NCBI RefSeq assembly: GCF_003001995.1
Contig: NZ_PVNB01000018.1
Span: 1-64,000 of the forward strand
Reading direction: 5' to 3'
DNA: 64,000 bases
From: Orenia metallireducens
GTDB lineage: Bacteria; Bacillota; Halanaerobiia; Halobacteroidales; Halobacteroidaceae
Positions 38,501 through 46,286 of the stretch are shown here, one piece after another. Under the pieces are notes generated by a model, which saw nothing but the letters and a program-made list of their open reading frames with translations, searched no databases and was not told the origin of the DNA. Every line of letters begins with the position of its first letter. The first letter of the stretch is position 1. The translations under genes were made by a program, and so were the position numbers.

Positions 38501-39677
38501 TATAATCAATAATTTCTTCAATAAAGGGATTCGTTATCTACAGTATCAGAAGAGATTTATCAAAGATATGGCTTTAGAGGTAGTTGAAGAGGAGTTTGCT
38601 AGAGAACAGATAAGTGGAATCGGTGGTTTAATTACAGGTTATTTTAAAAGAGGGGTATATAATCTAACAGATACAGCAGAGACTATCGAGAGTATTATCG
38701 ATAATCTAATAGATGAAAAGCTACCTGAGTTTATAAAGCTGAAAGAACAGGAGATAGTCAAGCTAGTAAATAGATTTTTAGATAAAGTGGGAGATAGAAG
38801 GCTTAAGGAGATTGGGATTGATTTAGATAGTGCTGCCTTAATGAGTTTGGTGGACAAGCTCTTAGCTAATGAAAATTTGGTCAATAGCTTATCGGTTTTA
38901 GTAGCTAGAGTAGTTGACTCAATTTTAGAATTAAAGTTAAAATCAGTCTCAAGGATAATGGCTATCGATGATATTTCGGATATGCTAGAGTTTTTTACAG
39001 ATGAGATTGATGTATTTAGCAACTCTTTGAGTAGTAATCTTAGGAATAAAGAAGGGGTAATTAAAGAAAATTTATTAGTTTTGTTCAGTGAGATATTGGA
39101 TAGACTGATTTTATCATTACCACTTAATCAGCTTGCTGTTAATATCAGTAGAGGTGAGTTGAAGAAAGTAGTCAATAAAATTATTGAGACTATCCATAGT
39201 ACTCCTACTTTTGAAGAAAATTTGAGTATCTTTATGAAGGATATAATTGCTAAATTAGCAGAGAAGAATATCGATAAAATTCTAAATTTTGATTATTTAG
39301 CTGCTGATATTAAGAAGCTTCTAGCTAGAATGATAGATGATGGAGAACTAAGATATCAACTATTAATCTTTATCAAGAAAGTTATAGAGGAGATATTAGC
39401 AGAGTTAAATAGCATGCTTGAATCAGATACTAAGGGATTCTGCTTTGAGATTATCTTAGCTAGTAGCTTAGATTCATTAGAGAGCCATTTTTTAGAGTTG
39501 CTAACTGCTTTAAATATCAAAGAGGTAACGGAATTAGAAGTCAATCAGATGAGCTCTCAGGATATCGAGGATCTCTTCAACTCCTTTGCAGGAAGATACT
39601 TTAGAAGATTAGAGGCTTATGGGTGGATGGGAAGTGTAGTTGGGGTATTTACAGAACTGCTTTCTATTATATTGTAA
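35514..39677 (+). CDS. Giant protein with two DUF445 units
   Basis: A 1387-residue protein, about three times the usual DUF445 length. The family's membrane motif appears twice: GGGVTGYITNDLAIKMLF at residues 12-29, and a longer version starting near residue 664 (GALLGIIAALILYLIQG, then TYGFVGYFTNVLALRMIFRP and the hallmark PFTPGVVAKNKPRFADSMG). Between and after these are long amphipathic helical segments rich in Leu, Ile, Glu and Lys. A last hydrophobic stretch (WMGSVVGVFTELLSIIL) ends the protein. Probably a membrane-anchored elongated envelope protein; function unknown. Start after AAAGGAGG. Confidence 0.85.
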   Translation: MNYLAMIFKLLGGGVTGYITNDLAIKMLFRKYGPFGGVILETKDEFIENISQLVERDIINYQTIEQELSKKEFKQAFQATVSDLLERYLYQNTENIQWSKIPKLDESLENISNFYDQKRSGFITEFLDILAENILVEELLSVEQLEQLLNLSFDLFTNTLAESKVVDNLLDDIYNTNSTEELVEFIPATIFKTLAINLEDSTRGFHVRLKDKFEASIDENIEKLYSELSISDILAEIEEKVKAKSLAEILGEKQVDDISNQLLLRVIEFFKSAEGKRLIYNFLEGALELLKQIDLPILSLLSEDIKENLEKFMYKQLPYLVEEGVRWIRANQQEIEELIEESIDEVLEKGSGVKNWIKGQIKESLGNIARRFQLIDKLLLSLEDDSDIKTLSRELSHQIINYIKDNSIKDIIDYLESRDLIRIQNLVKLIDRNIDRYLDGIDLSGFDRLFEISLGEIININLAQYFDDNIKDNLIEKFKEDFLFTPQLTEILQRELFQQIIKVAQLKLAELIDEESLEASLPLIKGKIIGYLRENHEIIITKVREEVEAFVKGKSFSELFTDKLKEELVNNLGDKSSNYLKESLSGLQEQRITELYDRLNQQEDVVQRITALILELVNKNLPLMLEGKVKGAVADNLYKLEDKQVQDVVEGFMGKELKPITQLGALLGIIAALILYLIQGSINLSQLGWLNFILSTFTYGFVGYFTNVLALRMIFRPYSEKKLLGQRVPFTPGVVAKNKPRFADSMGKFVDEQLLNGESINKLFKDNRVKIEDDLKSLFAKDNYLILNKLLVKNRGLISEKVFISLLNVLKFNGDDLVNKLLNQLKEIDILEVDLSLLEAKLASKLETILLESEDILTERLFQFINNKNSLKEFLPESLKVRIIELLKEVVDNELTELVALIDNPDKIQQLLTEYSPKFDELIEEKLMELIPSSHQKALKDFIVEYSLEKFKSTEIRQQSASLIENNIFKKINPEDRIKDLFNGKLMNPLYDNMDFIINNFFNKGIRYLQYQKRFIKDMALEVVEEEFAREQISGIGGLITGYFKRGVYNLTDTAETIESIIDNLIDEKLPEFIKLKEQEIVKLVNRFLDKVGDRRLKEIGIDLDSAALMSLVDKLLANENLVNSLSVLVARVVDSILELKLKSVSRIMAIDDISDMLEFFTDEIDVFSNSLSSNLRNKEGVIKENLLVLFSEILDRLILSLPLNQLAVNISRGELKKVVNKIIETIHSTPTFEENLSIFMKDIIAKLAEKNIDKILNFDYLAADIKKLLARMIDDGELRYQLLIFIKKVIEEILAELNSMLESDTKGFCFEIILASSLDSLESHFLELLTALNIKEVTELEVNQMSSQDIEDLFNSFAGRYFRRLEAYGWMGSVVGVFTELLSIIL

Positions 39678-39964
39678 AAATTTACATTAAATTATTCATC
39701 TTATTATTATAAATCTCAATAAAGAAAAATCTCATTTAACCTTTTACTATGGTTATAATCTATGTTATAATTATCTCCGTGTCTATAAGCCTTGGGATGT
39801 GTTTCTTAATAAGCAGTGTAGTAAATTTTAGATAGTTAAAATTATAAGGTTATATATAAGGCGGTTTTTGTTTTAAGCTAACATCTTTATAAGAGACTAT
39901 ATAAAAGAAGTTTATATAAGAAGTTTATATAAGTTTATAAGAATATAAGGAGGAGATGTTTTTT
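39678..39964. other. Leader of the SulP gene with tandem repeat
   Basis: No gene. The 13-mer AAGTTTATATAAG is repeated perfectly in tandem (39908-39920, 39921-39933) with a partial third copy, just before the AAGGAGGAG ribosome-binding site. Further upstream only AT-rich sequence is seen. Confidence 0.55.
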
Positions 39965-41530
39965 ATGGTAAAAAGGATGAAAGAGAGCTTTAACCGACAG
40001 ATAGTTAAAGATGATGTTCTATCTGGATTGACAGTAGCTTTAGCGTTGATTCCAGAATCAGTGGCGTTTGCTTTTGTAGCAGGGGTGAGCCCAATTATCA
40101 GTCTGCAAACCGCTGTTATTATTGGTCTAATAGCAGCTACTTTTACAGGAAGACCTGGAATGATTAGTTCGTCTACAGCTGCACTTTCAGTTGTATTTGC
40201 TTCATTAATCTCTCAGCATGGCTTGGAGTATCTCTTTGCTACAGTAGTTCTAATGGGGATTATTCAGGTATTAATAGGGGTATTTAAGTTGGGTAAATAT
40301 GCCAGAATGATACCTTATCCAGTAATGCTTGGTTTTCTTAATGGGTTATCGATAGTGATGTTTTTGGCTCAGTGGGAGCAGTTTAAAGTAAAAAAGACAA
40401 TAATGGTAGATGGTGTTGAAATGATACATAAGGTTTGGTTACCTGCATCAGATATGACAATAATGTTTTTATTTGTAGTCTTTACTATGGCAATTATTCA
40501 TTTTGTTCCTAAATTGACTAAAGCAGTTCCAGCAAGTTTAGTGGCTATTGTAATAATGACAGTTATTGCAGTTCTTTTGGATAAAAATGGCTATCATCTA
40601 AGAAATGTACAAGACTTTGCTGGAATGGAGTTAAAAGGTGGCTTACCTAAGTTTCATATACCCCAAGTTAAAATAAATTTGGATATGTTAAAAATTATCT
40701 TTCCCTATGCGATAATTGGGGGACTTGCAGGATTGACAGAGGCAGTACTTACCCTTAGAGTAATTGATGAGATGACTGATACTAGAGGGCATACTAATAA
40801 AGAATGTATTGCACAGGGTCTAGCTAATACTGTTAATGGATTTTTTGGTGGAATGGGCGGAGATGCTATGATAGGTCAGTCTATTATTAACATTAAATCT
40901 GGTGGTAGAACAAGATTGTCAGGATTGGTAGCAGCATCAGGGCTAATGATGTTCATCATGTTTGGCTCAGGTTTTGTAAATGTTATTCCACTGGCAAGTT
41001 TAGTAGGGGTTATGTTTATGGTTGTAGTAGGAACCTTTAAGTGGGAAAGCTTAAAGTATGGTAAGAAGATACCTAAAGAAGATATTGTAGTGGTAGTAGC
41101 AGTTACTTTAATTACAGTATTGGTAGATTTAGCTACAGCTGTAATTATAGGGGTAATCCTATCAGCATTGATCTTTGCTTGGCAGAAAGGAAAAGCAATT
41201 CAGGTAAATAAAAGAAATAGTCACTGTGGTTCTAAAGTTTATGAGGTAGATGGACCATTATTCTTTGGCTCTGTATTAGAGTTTAGAGATTTATTCGATA
41301 TTAAGGGTGATCCTGAGAATATTATCATCGACTTTAAAAACTCTAAAGTAATGGATCACTCAGCTATCGAAGCTATTAACTCTATAACAGAAAAATACTT
41401 CAATGCAGGTAAGAAAATTATTTTGCGGCATCTTAGTAAAGACTGTCAAATGCTTTTAAAGAATGCCGAGAGTATTATCCAAGTTAATATAGAGGATCCT
41501 AATTATCATGTGGCTGATGATCTATTATAA
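39965..41530 (+). CDS. SulP-family anion transporter with STAS domain
   Basis: A 521-residue SulP/SLC26 protein: about 12-14 membrane helices beginning DDVLSGLTVALALIPESVAFA, the conserved GRPGMISSSTAALSVVF, and a C-terminal STAS domain (about residue 425 on: VYEVDGPLFFGSVLEF, DFKNSKVMDHSAIEAI). Substrate could be sulfate, bicarbonate or a dicarboxylate. ATG 39965 chosen, because the in-frame ATG at 39956 overlaps the ribosome-binding site. Confidence 0.92.
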   Translation: MVKRMKESFNRQIVKDDVLSGLTVALALIPESVAFAFVAGVSPIISLQTAVIIGLIAATFTGRPGMISSSTAALSVVFASLISQHGLEYLFATVVLMGIIQVLIGVFKLGKYARMIPYPVMLGFLNGLSIVMFLAQWEQFKVKKTIMVDGVEMIHKVWLPASDMTIMFLFVVFTMAIIHFVPKLTKAVPASLVAIVIMTVIAVLLDKNGYHLRNVQDFAGMELKGGLPKFHIPQVKINLDMLKIIFPYAIIGGLAGLTEAVLTLRVIDEMTDTRGHTNKECIAQGLANTVNGFFGGMGGDAMIGQSIINIKSGGRTRLSGLVAASGLMMFIMFGSGFVNVIPLASLVGVMFMVVVGTFKWESLKYGKKIPKEDIVVVVAVTLITVLVDLATAVIIGVILSALIFAWQKGKAIQVNKRNSHCGSKVYEVDGPLFFGSVLEFRDLFDIKGDPENIIIDFKNSKVMDHSAIEAINSITEKYFNAGKKIILRHLSKDCQMLLKNAESIIQVNIEDPNYHVADDLL

Positions 41531-41568
41531 GATTAATAAAGAATGATATGATTACTATTAACACCTAA

Positions 41569-41607
41569 AATAATCCCCTACTTCTAATTAGAAGTAGGGG
41601 ATTATTT
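41569..41607. terminator. Bidirectional terminator between convergent genes
   Basis: A perfect palindrome with arms AATAATCCCCTACTTC and its complement around TAAT, flanked by A and T runs, serving both the SulP gene and the minus-strand gene. Confidence 0.88.
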
Positions 41608-42048
41608 CTAAATAGTAATCATATTTTCAAACTCTGAAATATACCAATTACCATTGAGTTTATCTAACTCTAAGGTAGCCTTAGCATTACCATAGCTATT
41701 GACTTGCCCACTTTCTTTCTCTCTTACTTCAATTAAGATATCAGCAGTAAAGATATACTTCTCGCCTTTTTTAAAAATCTCTTCATTATTAGTTTGGAAC
41801 TTTAGGTAATCTCTTCTTGTAAATAGGTCTCTACAATAATCAATAAACTCTTCTTTACTAAATTCATTAACCTTTTCACTGATTATATCATTATCCTTAA
41901 TAATTATTTCTATCTCCATAAATCTGTCAGGGGCTATAGTTCTTTCTAATTCCTTATAATCGGCAAATACCCAAGAATCAAAAAAATCTCTTACTCTCTC
42001 TTTAATTTTATGTTTCTCAGTTAGATTCAAGCATTGAGTCTCTTCCAT
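41608..42048 (-). CDS. Hypothetical NTF2/SnoaL-like protein
   Basis: The only minus-strand gene supported here; 146 residues. A helical N-terminus (KHKIKERVRDFFDSWVFADY) followed by alternating strands and a final NGNWYISEFENMI suggest an NTF2/SnoaL-like fold. No catalytic residues can be claimed. A ribosome-binding site GGGGTGG precedes the ATG on the minus strand, and it shares the bidirectional terminator with the SulP gene. Confidence 0.7.
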   Translation of the reverse strand: MEETQCLNLTEKHKIKERVRDFFDSWVFADYKELERTIAPDRFMEIEIIIKDNDIISEKVNEFSKEEFIDYCRDLFTRRDYLKFQTNNEEIFKKGEKYIFTADILIEVREKESGQVNSYGNAKATLELDKLNGNWYISEFENMITI

Positions 42049-42139
42049 AATACCACCCCTTTGCCAAATTAGTATATATTATTAATTGAACAAAGTTTTA
42101 TAAAATCCTTTCTATTTTTGCATTATAGATAGTAAAATA

Positions 42140-42213
42140 GTAATGAGTTATGAGTAACTAGTGACGAGAAAAGAATTTTACACTGGTTATTCATCACCTG
42201 TCACCCGTCACTA
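42140..42213. repeat. GTGATGAGTGA-word hairpin tract
   Basis: Left arm AATGAGTTATGAGTAAC and AGTGACGAGA. Right arm GGTTATTCATCACCTGTCAC and CCGTCACT. It lies before folD. Confidence 0.6.
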
Positions 42214-42288
42214 AATTAAAGTTGGATGATCAGAGTGTTTTTATGTTATAATTGTTAATATATTAGAGAATAGGGAGTGAGTAGTAGA

Positions 42289-43140
42289 ATGAGTCAAACT
42301 AAGATTTTAGATGGTCGCAAAGTAGCTAAAGAGTTAGAAGCCGAGATTGGTCAAGTAGTAGAGAACCTAACTAAGCAAGGTATCACTCCAGGACTAACGG
42401 TTATTTTGGTAGGTGATAACCCAGCTTCAGAGATTTATGTATCTTATAAAGAGAAGGCATGTAAGAGGGTTGGAATCAACTCTAATCTAATTAAATTACC
42501 TGCTGAAATCAATGAAGAAGAGTTGTTAGGAGAGGTAGAGAGATTAAATCAAGATGATAGTGTAGATGGTATCTTGGTACAATTACCATTACCAGAGCAC
42601 ATAGATGAAGAGAAAGTAATCAATACTATCAGAGCAGATAAGGATGTTGATGGTTTCCATCCAATCAATATAGGTAAGCTGATGATTAATGGTAGTGGAC
42701 TTCATTCATGTACACCAAGGGGAATTATGGAGATATTACATAGATATGAGATTGAAGTAGAGGGTAAGAATGCAGTTATAATTGGCAGGAGCAATATTGT
42801 AGGTAAACCAATGGCTCAGATGCTTCTACAGGAGAACGCTACTGTGACTATCTGCCATAGTAGAACCAAAGATTTAAAGGAGCATACGCTAAAGGCAGAT
42901 ATTTTGGTAGCAGCAGTAGGTAGAGCTGAATTTGTAACTGCTGATATGGTCAAAAAAGGAGCAGTTATAATAGATGTAGGAATTAATCGAACTGAAAATG
43001 GACTACTAGGAGATGTTGAATTTAAAGGTGTCAAAGAAAAGGCAGCTGCTATTACTCCAGTACCAGGTGGAGTAGGTCCGATGACTATTGCTACTCTACT
43101 TAAGAATACTTTAAAGGCATGTCAGGAAAGAAGGGGATAA
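42289..43140 (+). CDS. folD: Methylene-THF dehydrogenase/cyclohydrolase
   Basis: A 283-residue bifunctional FolD. YVSYKEKACKRVG holds the catalytic Tyr/Lys, DGILVQLPLPEHI and PVPGGVGPMTIATL are signatures, and GRSNIVGKPMAQMLL binds NADP. ATG 42289 is preferred; a GTG at 42277 lies in the GGGAGTG ribosome-binding site. Immediately followed (1 bp) by xseA. Confidence 0.95.
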   Translation: MSQTKILDGRKVAKELEAEIGQVVENLTKQGITPGLTVILVGDNPASEIYVSYKEKACKRVGINSNLIKLPAEINEEELLGEVERLNQDDSVDGILVQLPLPEHIDEEKVINTIRADKDVDGFHPINIGKLMINGSGLHSCTPRGIMEILHRYEIEVEGKNAVIIGRSNIVGKPMAQMLLQENATVTICHSRTKDLKEHTLKADILVAAVGRAEFVTADMVKKGAVIIDVGINRTENGLLGDVEFKGVKEKAAAITPVPGGVGPMTIATLLKNTLKACQERRG

Positions 43141-43141
43141 G

Positions 43142-44368
43142 ATGTTGAGAAATAATGGAGTAACAGATCGAATCTGGTCTGTTACCCAAGTAACAAATTA
43201 TTTAAAAGAGTTACTAGAGACTGATCCCAACCTCAGTCCAGTTATGCTCAAAGGGGAGATTTCTAACTTTCACCACCACTCATCAGGGCATATGTATTTT
43301 ACTATCAAGGATGAGAAGACTCAGCTTAGTGCAGTAATGTTTAAAGGTTATAATCAGAGTTTAGACTTTATCCCTGAGGATGGGATGTCGGTAATTGCTG
43401 AAGGTAAGATAAGTATCTATCCTGCTAGGGGTCAATATCAAATTTATGTCCATCGGATGCAGCCTGATGGTATCGGTAGCTTACATCTAGCTTATGAGCA
43501 ATTGAAGGAACGCTTGGAAAAGGAAGGCTTATTTAGAGCAGAGTTAAAGCAGGCTATCCCTAAGATTCCAGCCAAAGTAGGTGTAGTCACCTCTCCAACT
43601 GGTGCTGCTATTAGAGATATTATCAGTGTGATTAAACGGCGGTTCTCCAATGTGTCACTATTGATTGCACCAAGCCAAGTACAAGGTGTGGGAGCAGAAG
43701 AGACTCTGGTTAGAGGATTGGAGCTATTAAATCAGAGTGATGTTGATGTAATAATTATCGGGCGTGGTGGAGGGTCTATTGAGGATTTATGGGCATTTAA
43801 TAAAGAAAAGCTAGCTAGGGCTATCTTCAATTCTAGAATTCCTATTATCTCAGCAGTTGGTCATGAGACCGATTTTACTATCGCTGATTTTGTAGCTGAT
43901 TTGCGAGCACCGACACCTTCAGCAGCAGCTGAGTTGGTAGTCTCTAATCGAGAAGAGATAGTTAAATACTTAGCCAGATTATATAATAACTTAAATAGTG
44001 CAATGGATAATCGAATAAACCGTTTAAATGATAGGTTACTTAGCTTAAAGGAACGAAGAGCATTGCGTTTACCTGAAGAGAAGATTACAGAGTATATGCA
44101 ACAAGTTGATGAGTTGAGTATGAAGCTTGAGAAAGAGATTTGTGACAACCTGACTAAGAAACAAGAAGAGCTAGAAAGAGTAGTTGGACAGCTTAATTCA
44201 TTATCCCCATTAAGTACCTTTGCCAGAGGATATAGTTTAGCACGGAAGCTAGATAGCAAAGAAGAGATCAAGTCAATAGCTCAGCTAGAAGAAGGGGAGA
44301 TGATAGAGGTTATCTTAAAGGATGGAGCTTTGGATTGTAAGGTTGAATCAGTAACCGGTGAGAAGTAA
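43142..44368 (+). CDS. xseA: Exodeoxyribonuclease VII large subunit
   Basis: A 408-residue XseA. N-terminal OB-fold (VTQVTNYLKELLETDP, LKGEISNFHHHSSGHMYFT), catalytic-core GVVTSPTGAAIRDII and IGRGGGSIEDLWAFN, and a coiled-coil C-terminus. It degrades single-stranded DNA together with XseB. Usually xseB follows directly, but here it is 3.6 kb away and a terminator follows xseA. Confidence 0.95.
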   Translation: MLRNNGVTDRIWSVTQVTNYLKELLETDPNLSPVMLKGEISNFHHHSSGHMYFTIKDEKTQLSAVMFKGYNQSLDFIPEDGMSVIAEGKISIYPARGQYQIYVHRMQPDGIGSLHLAYEQLKERLEKEGLFRAELKQAIPKIPAKVGVVTSPTGAAIRDIISVIKRRFSNVSLLIAPSQVQGVGAEETLVRGLELLNQSDVDVIIIGRGGGSIEDLWAFNKEKLARAIFNSRIPIISAVGHETDFTIADFVADLRAPTPSAAAELVVSNREEIVKYLARLYNNLNSAMDNRINRLNDRLLSLKERRALRLPEEKITEYMQQVDELSMKLEKEICDNLTKKQEELERVVGQLNSLSPLSTFARGYSLARKLDSKEEIKSIAQLEEGEMIEVILKDGALDCKVESVTGEK

Positions 44369-44388
44369 ATAGTAATAAGTAATATTTA

Positions 44389-44416
44389 GGCAATCTTCGT
44401 AGATTGTCTTTTTTTT
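44389..44416 (+). terminator. Intrinsic terminator after xseA
   Basis: GGCAATCT, loop TCGT, AGATTGTC, then eight or more T residues. Confidence 0.88.
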
Positions 44417-44548
44417 ATCTCTGACAAGTTATAATATACTTATTATGGTTAATGTGGTTTTTGATTACAAGATATCAATTTAAATTCTACAGAATAGTCC
44501 CCTAATTTTAGACATATAATCTTACTAGTATATTGTGGAGGGGAGCGT

Positions 44549-45676
44549 ATGTTTCTTTTGATTGAATTAAATAGAGAGAAGATCTTGCTGTTATCTATAT
44601 TTCTCTTGATATTTTTAGGATTAGGGGGCTATTTAGGGGTTTTGTTTAGAGAAGATGCTGTAATGGTTATTGATGATGAGGTCAAGGATATCTTATCCCA
44701 AGATATACAGAATATATTTAATATTAGAAATAAGGCTTTGGTAGAAGGGGATAAAGATACTCTAAAAGCTCTATATAATACAGAGGGTAGGACAGGGCGA
44801 TGGGCTTATGAACATTCTTTAAGAAAGATGAGGTACTTACAAGATTGGGGAGCTAAACAAGGTGTGAAATTTAAAGATATTAACTCTGAAGTTCTTTTAA
44901 GATATGTCAAGGAGAAGGGGGATGGCTATTCAACTACTCTGTTGGTCTCCACAGAGTATAAGTATGCTTATCAGGATTCACCGAAAAAATATAATACTTT
45001 TAGAATTGGAGCATATCATGCCTTTGAGATTATTCCCAAAGATGAGAGGTGGGTGATTAGCAAGGAGTGGTATATGGATCCTATGGATGACTCTCTAGAG
45101 CTAGAGCAGAGTAAGATTGAAGAGGTAAATGAGGTTATTCTTGCAGAGGAGCCTAAGGATTTATCGAATTTAAATAAAAGAAGACTTAAAGCAGTGGAGT
45201 ATGCTGATAAGTATTGCGGAACTGCTAGTTTACCTAAATATGGTTTTAAATATAACCCTAAATATAGAAACTTTAATTCTCAAGGGGGTAACTGTGCCAA
45301 CTTTGCTTCACAGATATTATATGAGGGAGCAGGGTTTAGAAAGAATCGTGCCTGGAATTATAGTAGAGGAAGTGGTACTAAGGCTTGGCTAAATGCTCAT
45401 GGTTTTAATCAATATATGACCTATAGTGGTCGGGCAGCTATGATTGCCCATGGCAGTTATGATCAGGTTCTAAAGTCCTCCTATAAGCTATTACCAGGAG
45501 ATTATGTTGCTTATGAAAAGAAAGGAAAGGTTGACCATATATCTGTGGTAACTGGATTAGATTCTAAAGGCTATGCTCTAGTAAATTGTCATAACTCCGA
45601 TAGATATCGAGTCCCTTGGGATATAGGTTGGAATAAGAAAGGGGTTAAGTTTCGTTTGGTTCGAGTACATTATTAA
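44549..45676 (+). CDS. Membrane-anchored amidase (Amidase_6 domain)
   Basis: A 375-residue protein with one N-terminal membrane helix (about residues 12-32), an extracytoplasmic NTF2-like middle part, and a C-terminal Amidase_6 domain. Catalytic Cys249 lies in GGNCANFASQ, His330 in VDHISVVTG, and NCHNSDR closes the site. NlpC/P60-like papain fold; probably a cell wall or spore-cortex amidase. Start follows GGAGGGGAG. It lies between xseA and xseB, where it is not normally found. Confidence 0.82.
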   Translation: MFLLIELNREKILLLSIFLLIFLGLGGYLGVLFREDAVMVIDDEVKDILSQDIQNIFNIRNKALVEGDKDTLKALYNTEGRTGRWAYEHSLRKMRYLQDWGAKQGVKFKDINSEVLLRYVKEKGDGYSTTLLVSTEYKYAYQDSPKKYNTFRIGAYHAFEIIPKDERWVISKEWYMDPMDDSLELEQSKIEEVNEVILAEEPKDLSNLNKRRLKAVEYADKYCGTASLPKYGFKYNPKYRNFNSQGGNCANFASQILYEGAGFRKNRAWNYSRGSGTKAWLNAHGFNQYMTYSGRAAMIAHGSYDQVLKSSYKLLPGDYVAYEKKGKVDHISVVTGLDSKGYALVNCHNSDRYRVPWDIGWNKKGVKFRLVRVHY

Positions 45677-45694
45677 GAAGAATAAAGTTGGATT

Positions 45695-45810
45695 TTAGAG
45701 AGATATTAAGACAGTAATGAGTGATAAGTGATAAGTGACGAGAAGAGATTTTTACTCATTACCTGTCACTCGTCACTGATTACTAAAAGATTTAGTGTGA
45801 CTATATATAT
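45695..45810. repeat. TIR element carrying a GTGATGAGTGA hairpin
   Basis: Left end AGAGAGATATTAAGACAG resembles the TIR family; right end TTTAGTGTGACTATATAT resembles its inverse. Inside (45713-45786) AATGAGTGATAAGTGATAAG pairs with ATTACCTGTCACTCGTCAC. This nests one repeat class in another. Confidence 0.6.
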
Positions 45811-45939
45811 AATTTTAAATTTACAAGTATAATCTTTTAGTTTGTAAGCTTTTAATAAATTTTTTAAATAATTACTTGCAAGGGTGACAAACATATGTTA
45901 TTATAATTCTGGCAAAATAGAATAACGTGTCGGATGAAT

Positions 45940-46116
45940 GTTACAGGAGAAAAGCTTAAGCTTTGCCGACGGGGCAAGTCTATAGTTGTCCGACTATAGA
46001 TGAAACTCTCAGGTAAAATACTGTAACTGGACGGCGCTCTGGAGAGACTCATTAAGAGCACCGAAGGAGTAACCTGATTAATTCAGGGTAATCTCTCAGG
46101 TAAAAGGACAGGGTAA
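45940..46116 (+). ncRNA. Tandem glycine riboswitch
   Basis: First aptamer 45940-46027: P1 GTTACAG with CTGTAAC, GGAGAAAAGC, GCCGACGGGGCAAG and CTCTCAGGTAAAA. Second aptamer from about 46029: GCTCTGGAGAGACTC, CACCGAAGGAG and CTCTCAGGTAAAAGGACAG. These are the conserved blocks of the two-aptamer glycine riboswitch. The next gene is an AgcS-type symporter, so glycine should control its own transport. Confidence 0.93.
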
Positions 46117-46129
46117 AGGACAGATATAA

Positions 46130-46194
46130 AGCAGGTGGGTAAAATATAGGTTTTAGGAGTGTAGTAACTAACTACCCAAACACCTAACTACCTT
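46130..46194. repeat. GTAGGTAGTTAGG-word tract inside riboswitch leader
   Basis: GCAGGTGGGTAAAATATAGG on the left; CTAACTACCCAAACACC and TAACTACC on the right. It lies between aptamer II and the terminator. It is enclosed by GGTAAAGGACAGAT (about 46112-46125) and ATTTGTCTTTCTCC (46199-46212), which pair with two mismatches. Confidence 0.6.
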
Positions 46195-46217
46195 TATTTA
46201 TTTGTCTTTCTCCAGAG

Positions 46218-46248
46218 TCTAAGCCTTAGAGGTTTAGATTTTTTTAAT
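46218..46248 (+). terminator. Terminator of the glycine riboswitch
   Basis: TCTAAGCC (46218-46225) pairs with GGTTTAGA (46231-46238), followed by TTTTTTT, 40 bp before the symporter start. It lies in the leader and so is the probable regulated output. Confidence 0.8.
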
Positions 46249-46286
46249 TTGTACTAAAAATTATAATAAGGATTAGAGGAGGAAGA

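Noticed and set aside
38639-39022. 127-codon minus-strand frame within the DUF445 gene
   Set aside because: Ser/Leu/Thr-rich complement of Glu/Lys/Leu coding sequence and no ribosome-binding site.
43861-44271. 136-codon minus-strand frame within xseA
   Set aside because: A shadow of a strongly conserved gene, Ser-rich and without start signal.
45201-45392. 63-codon alternative frame inside the amidase gene
   Set aside because: It overlaps the conserved catalytic region in another frame and has no start signal.
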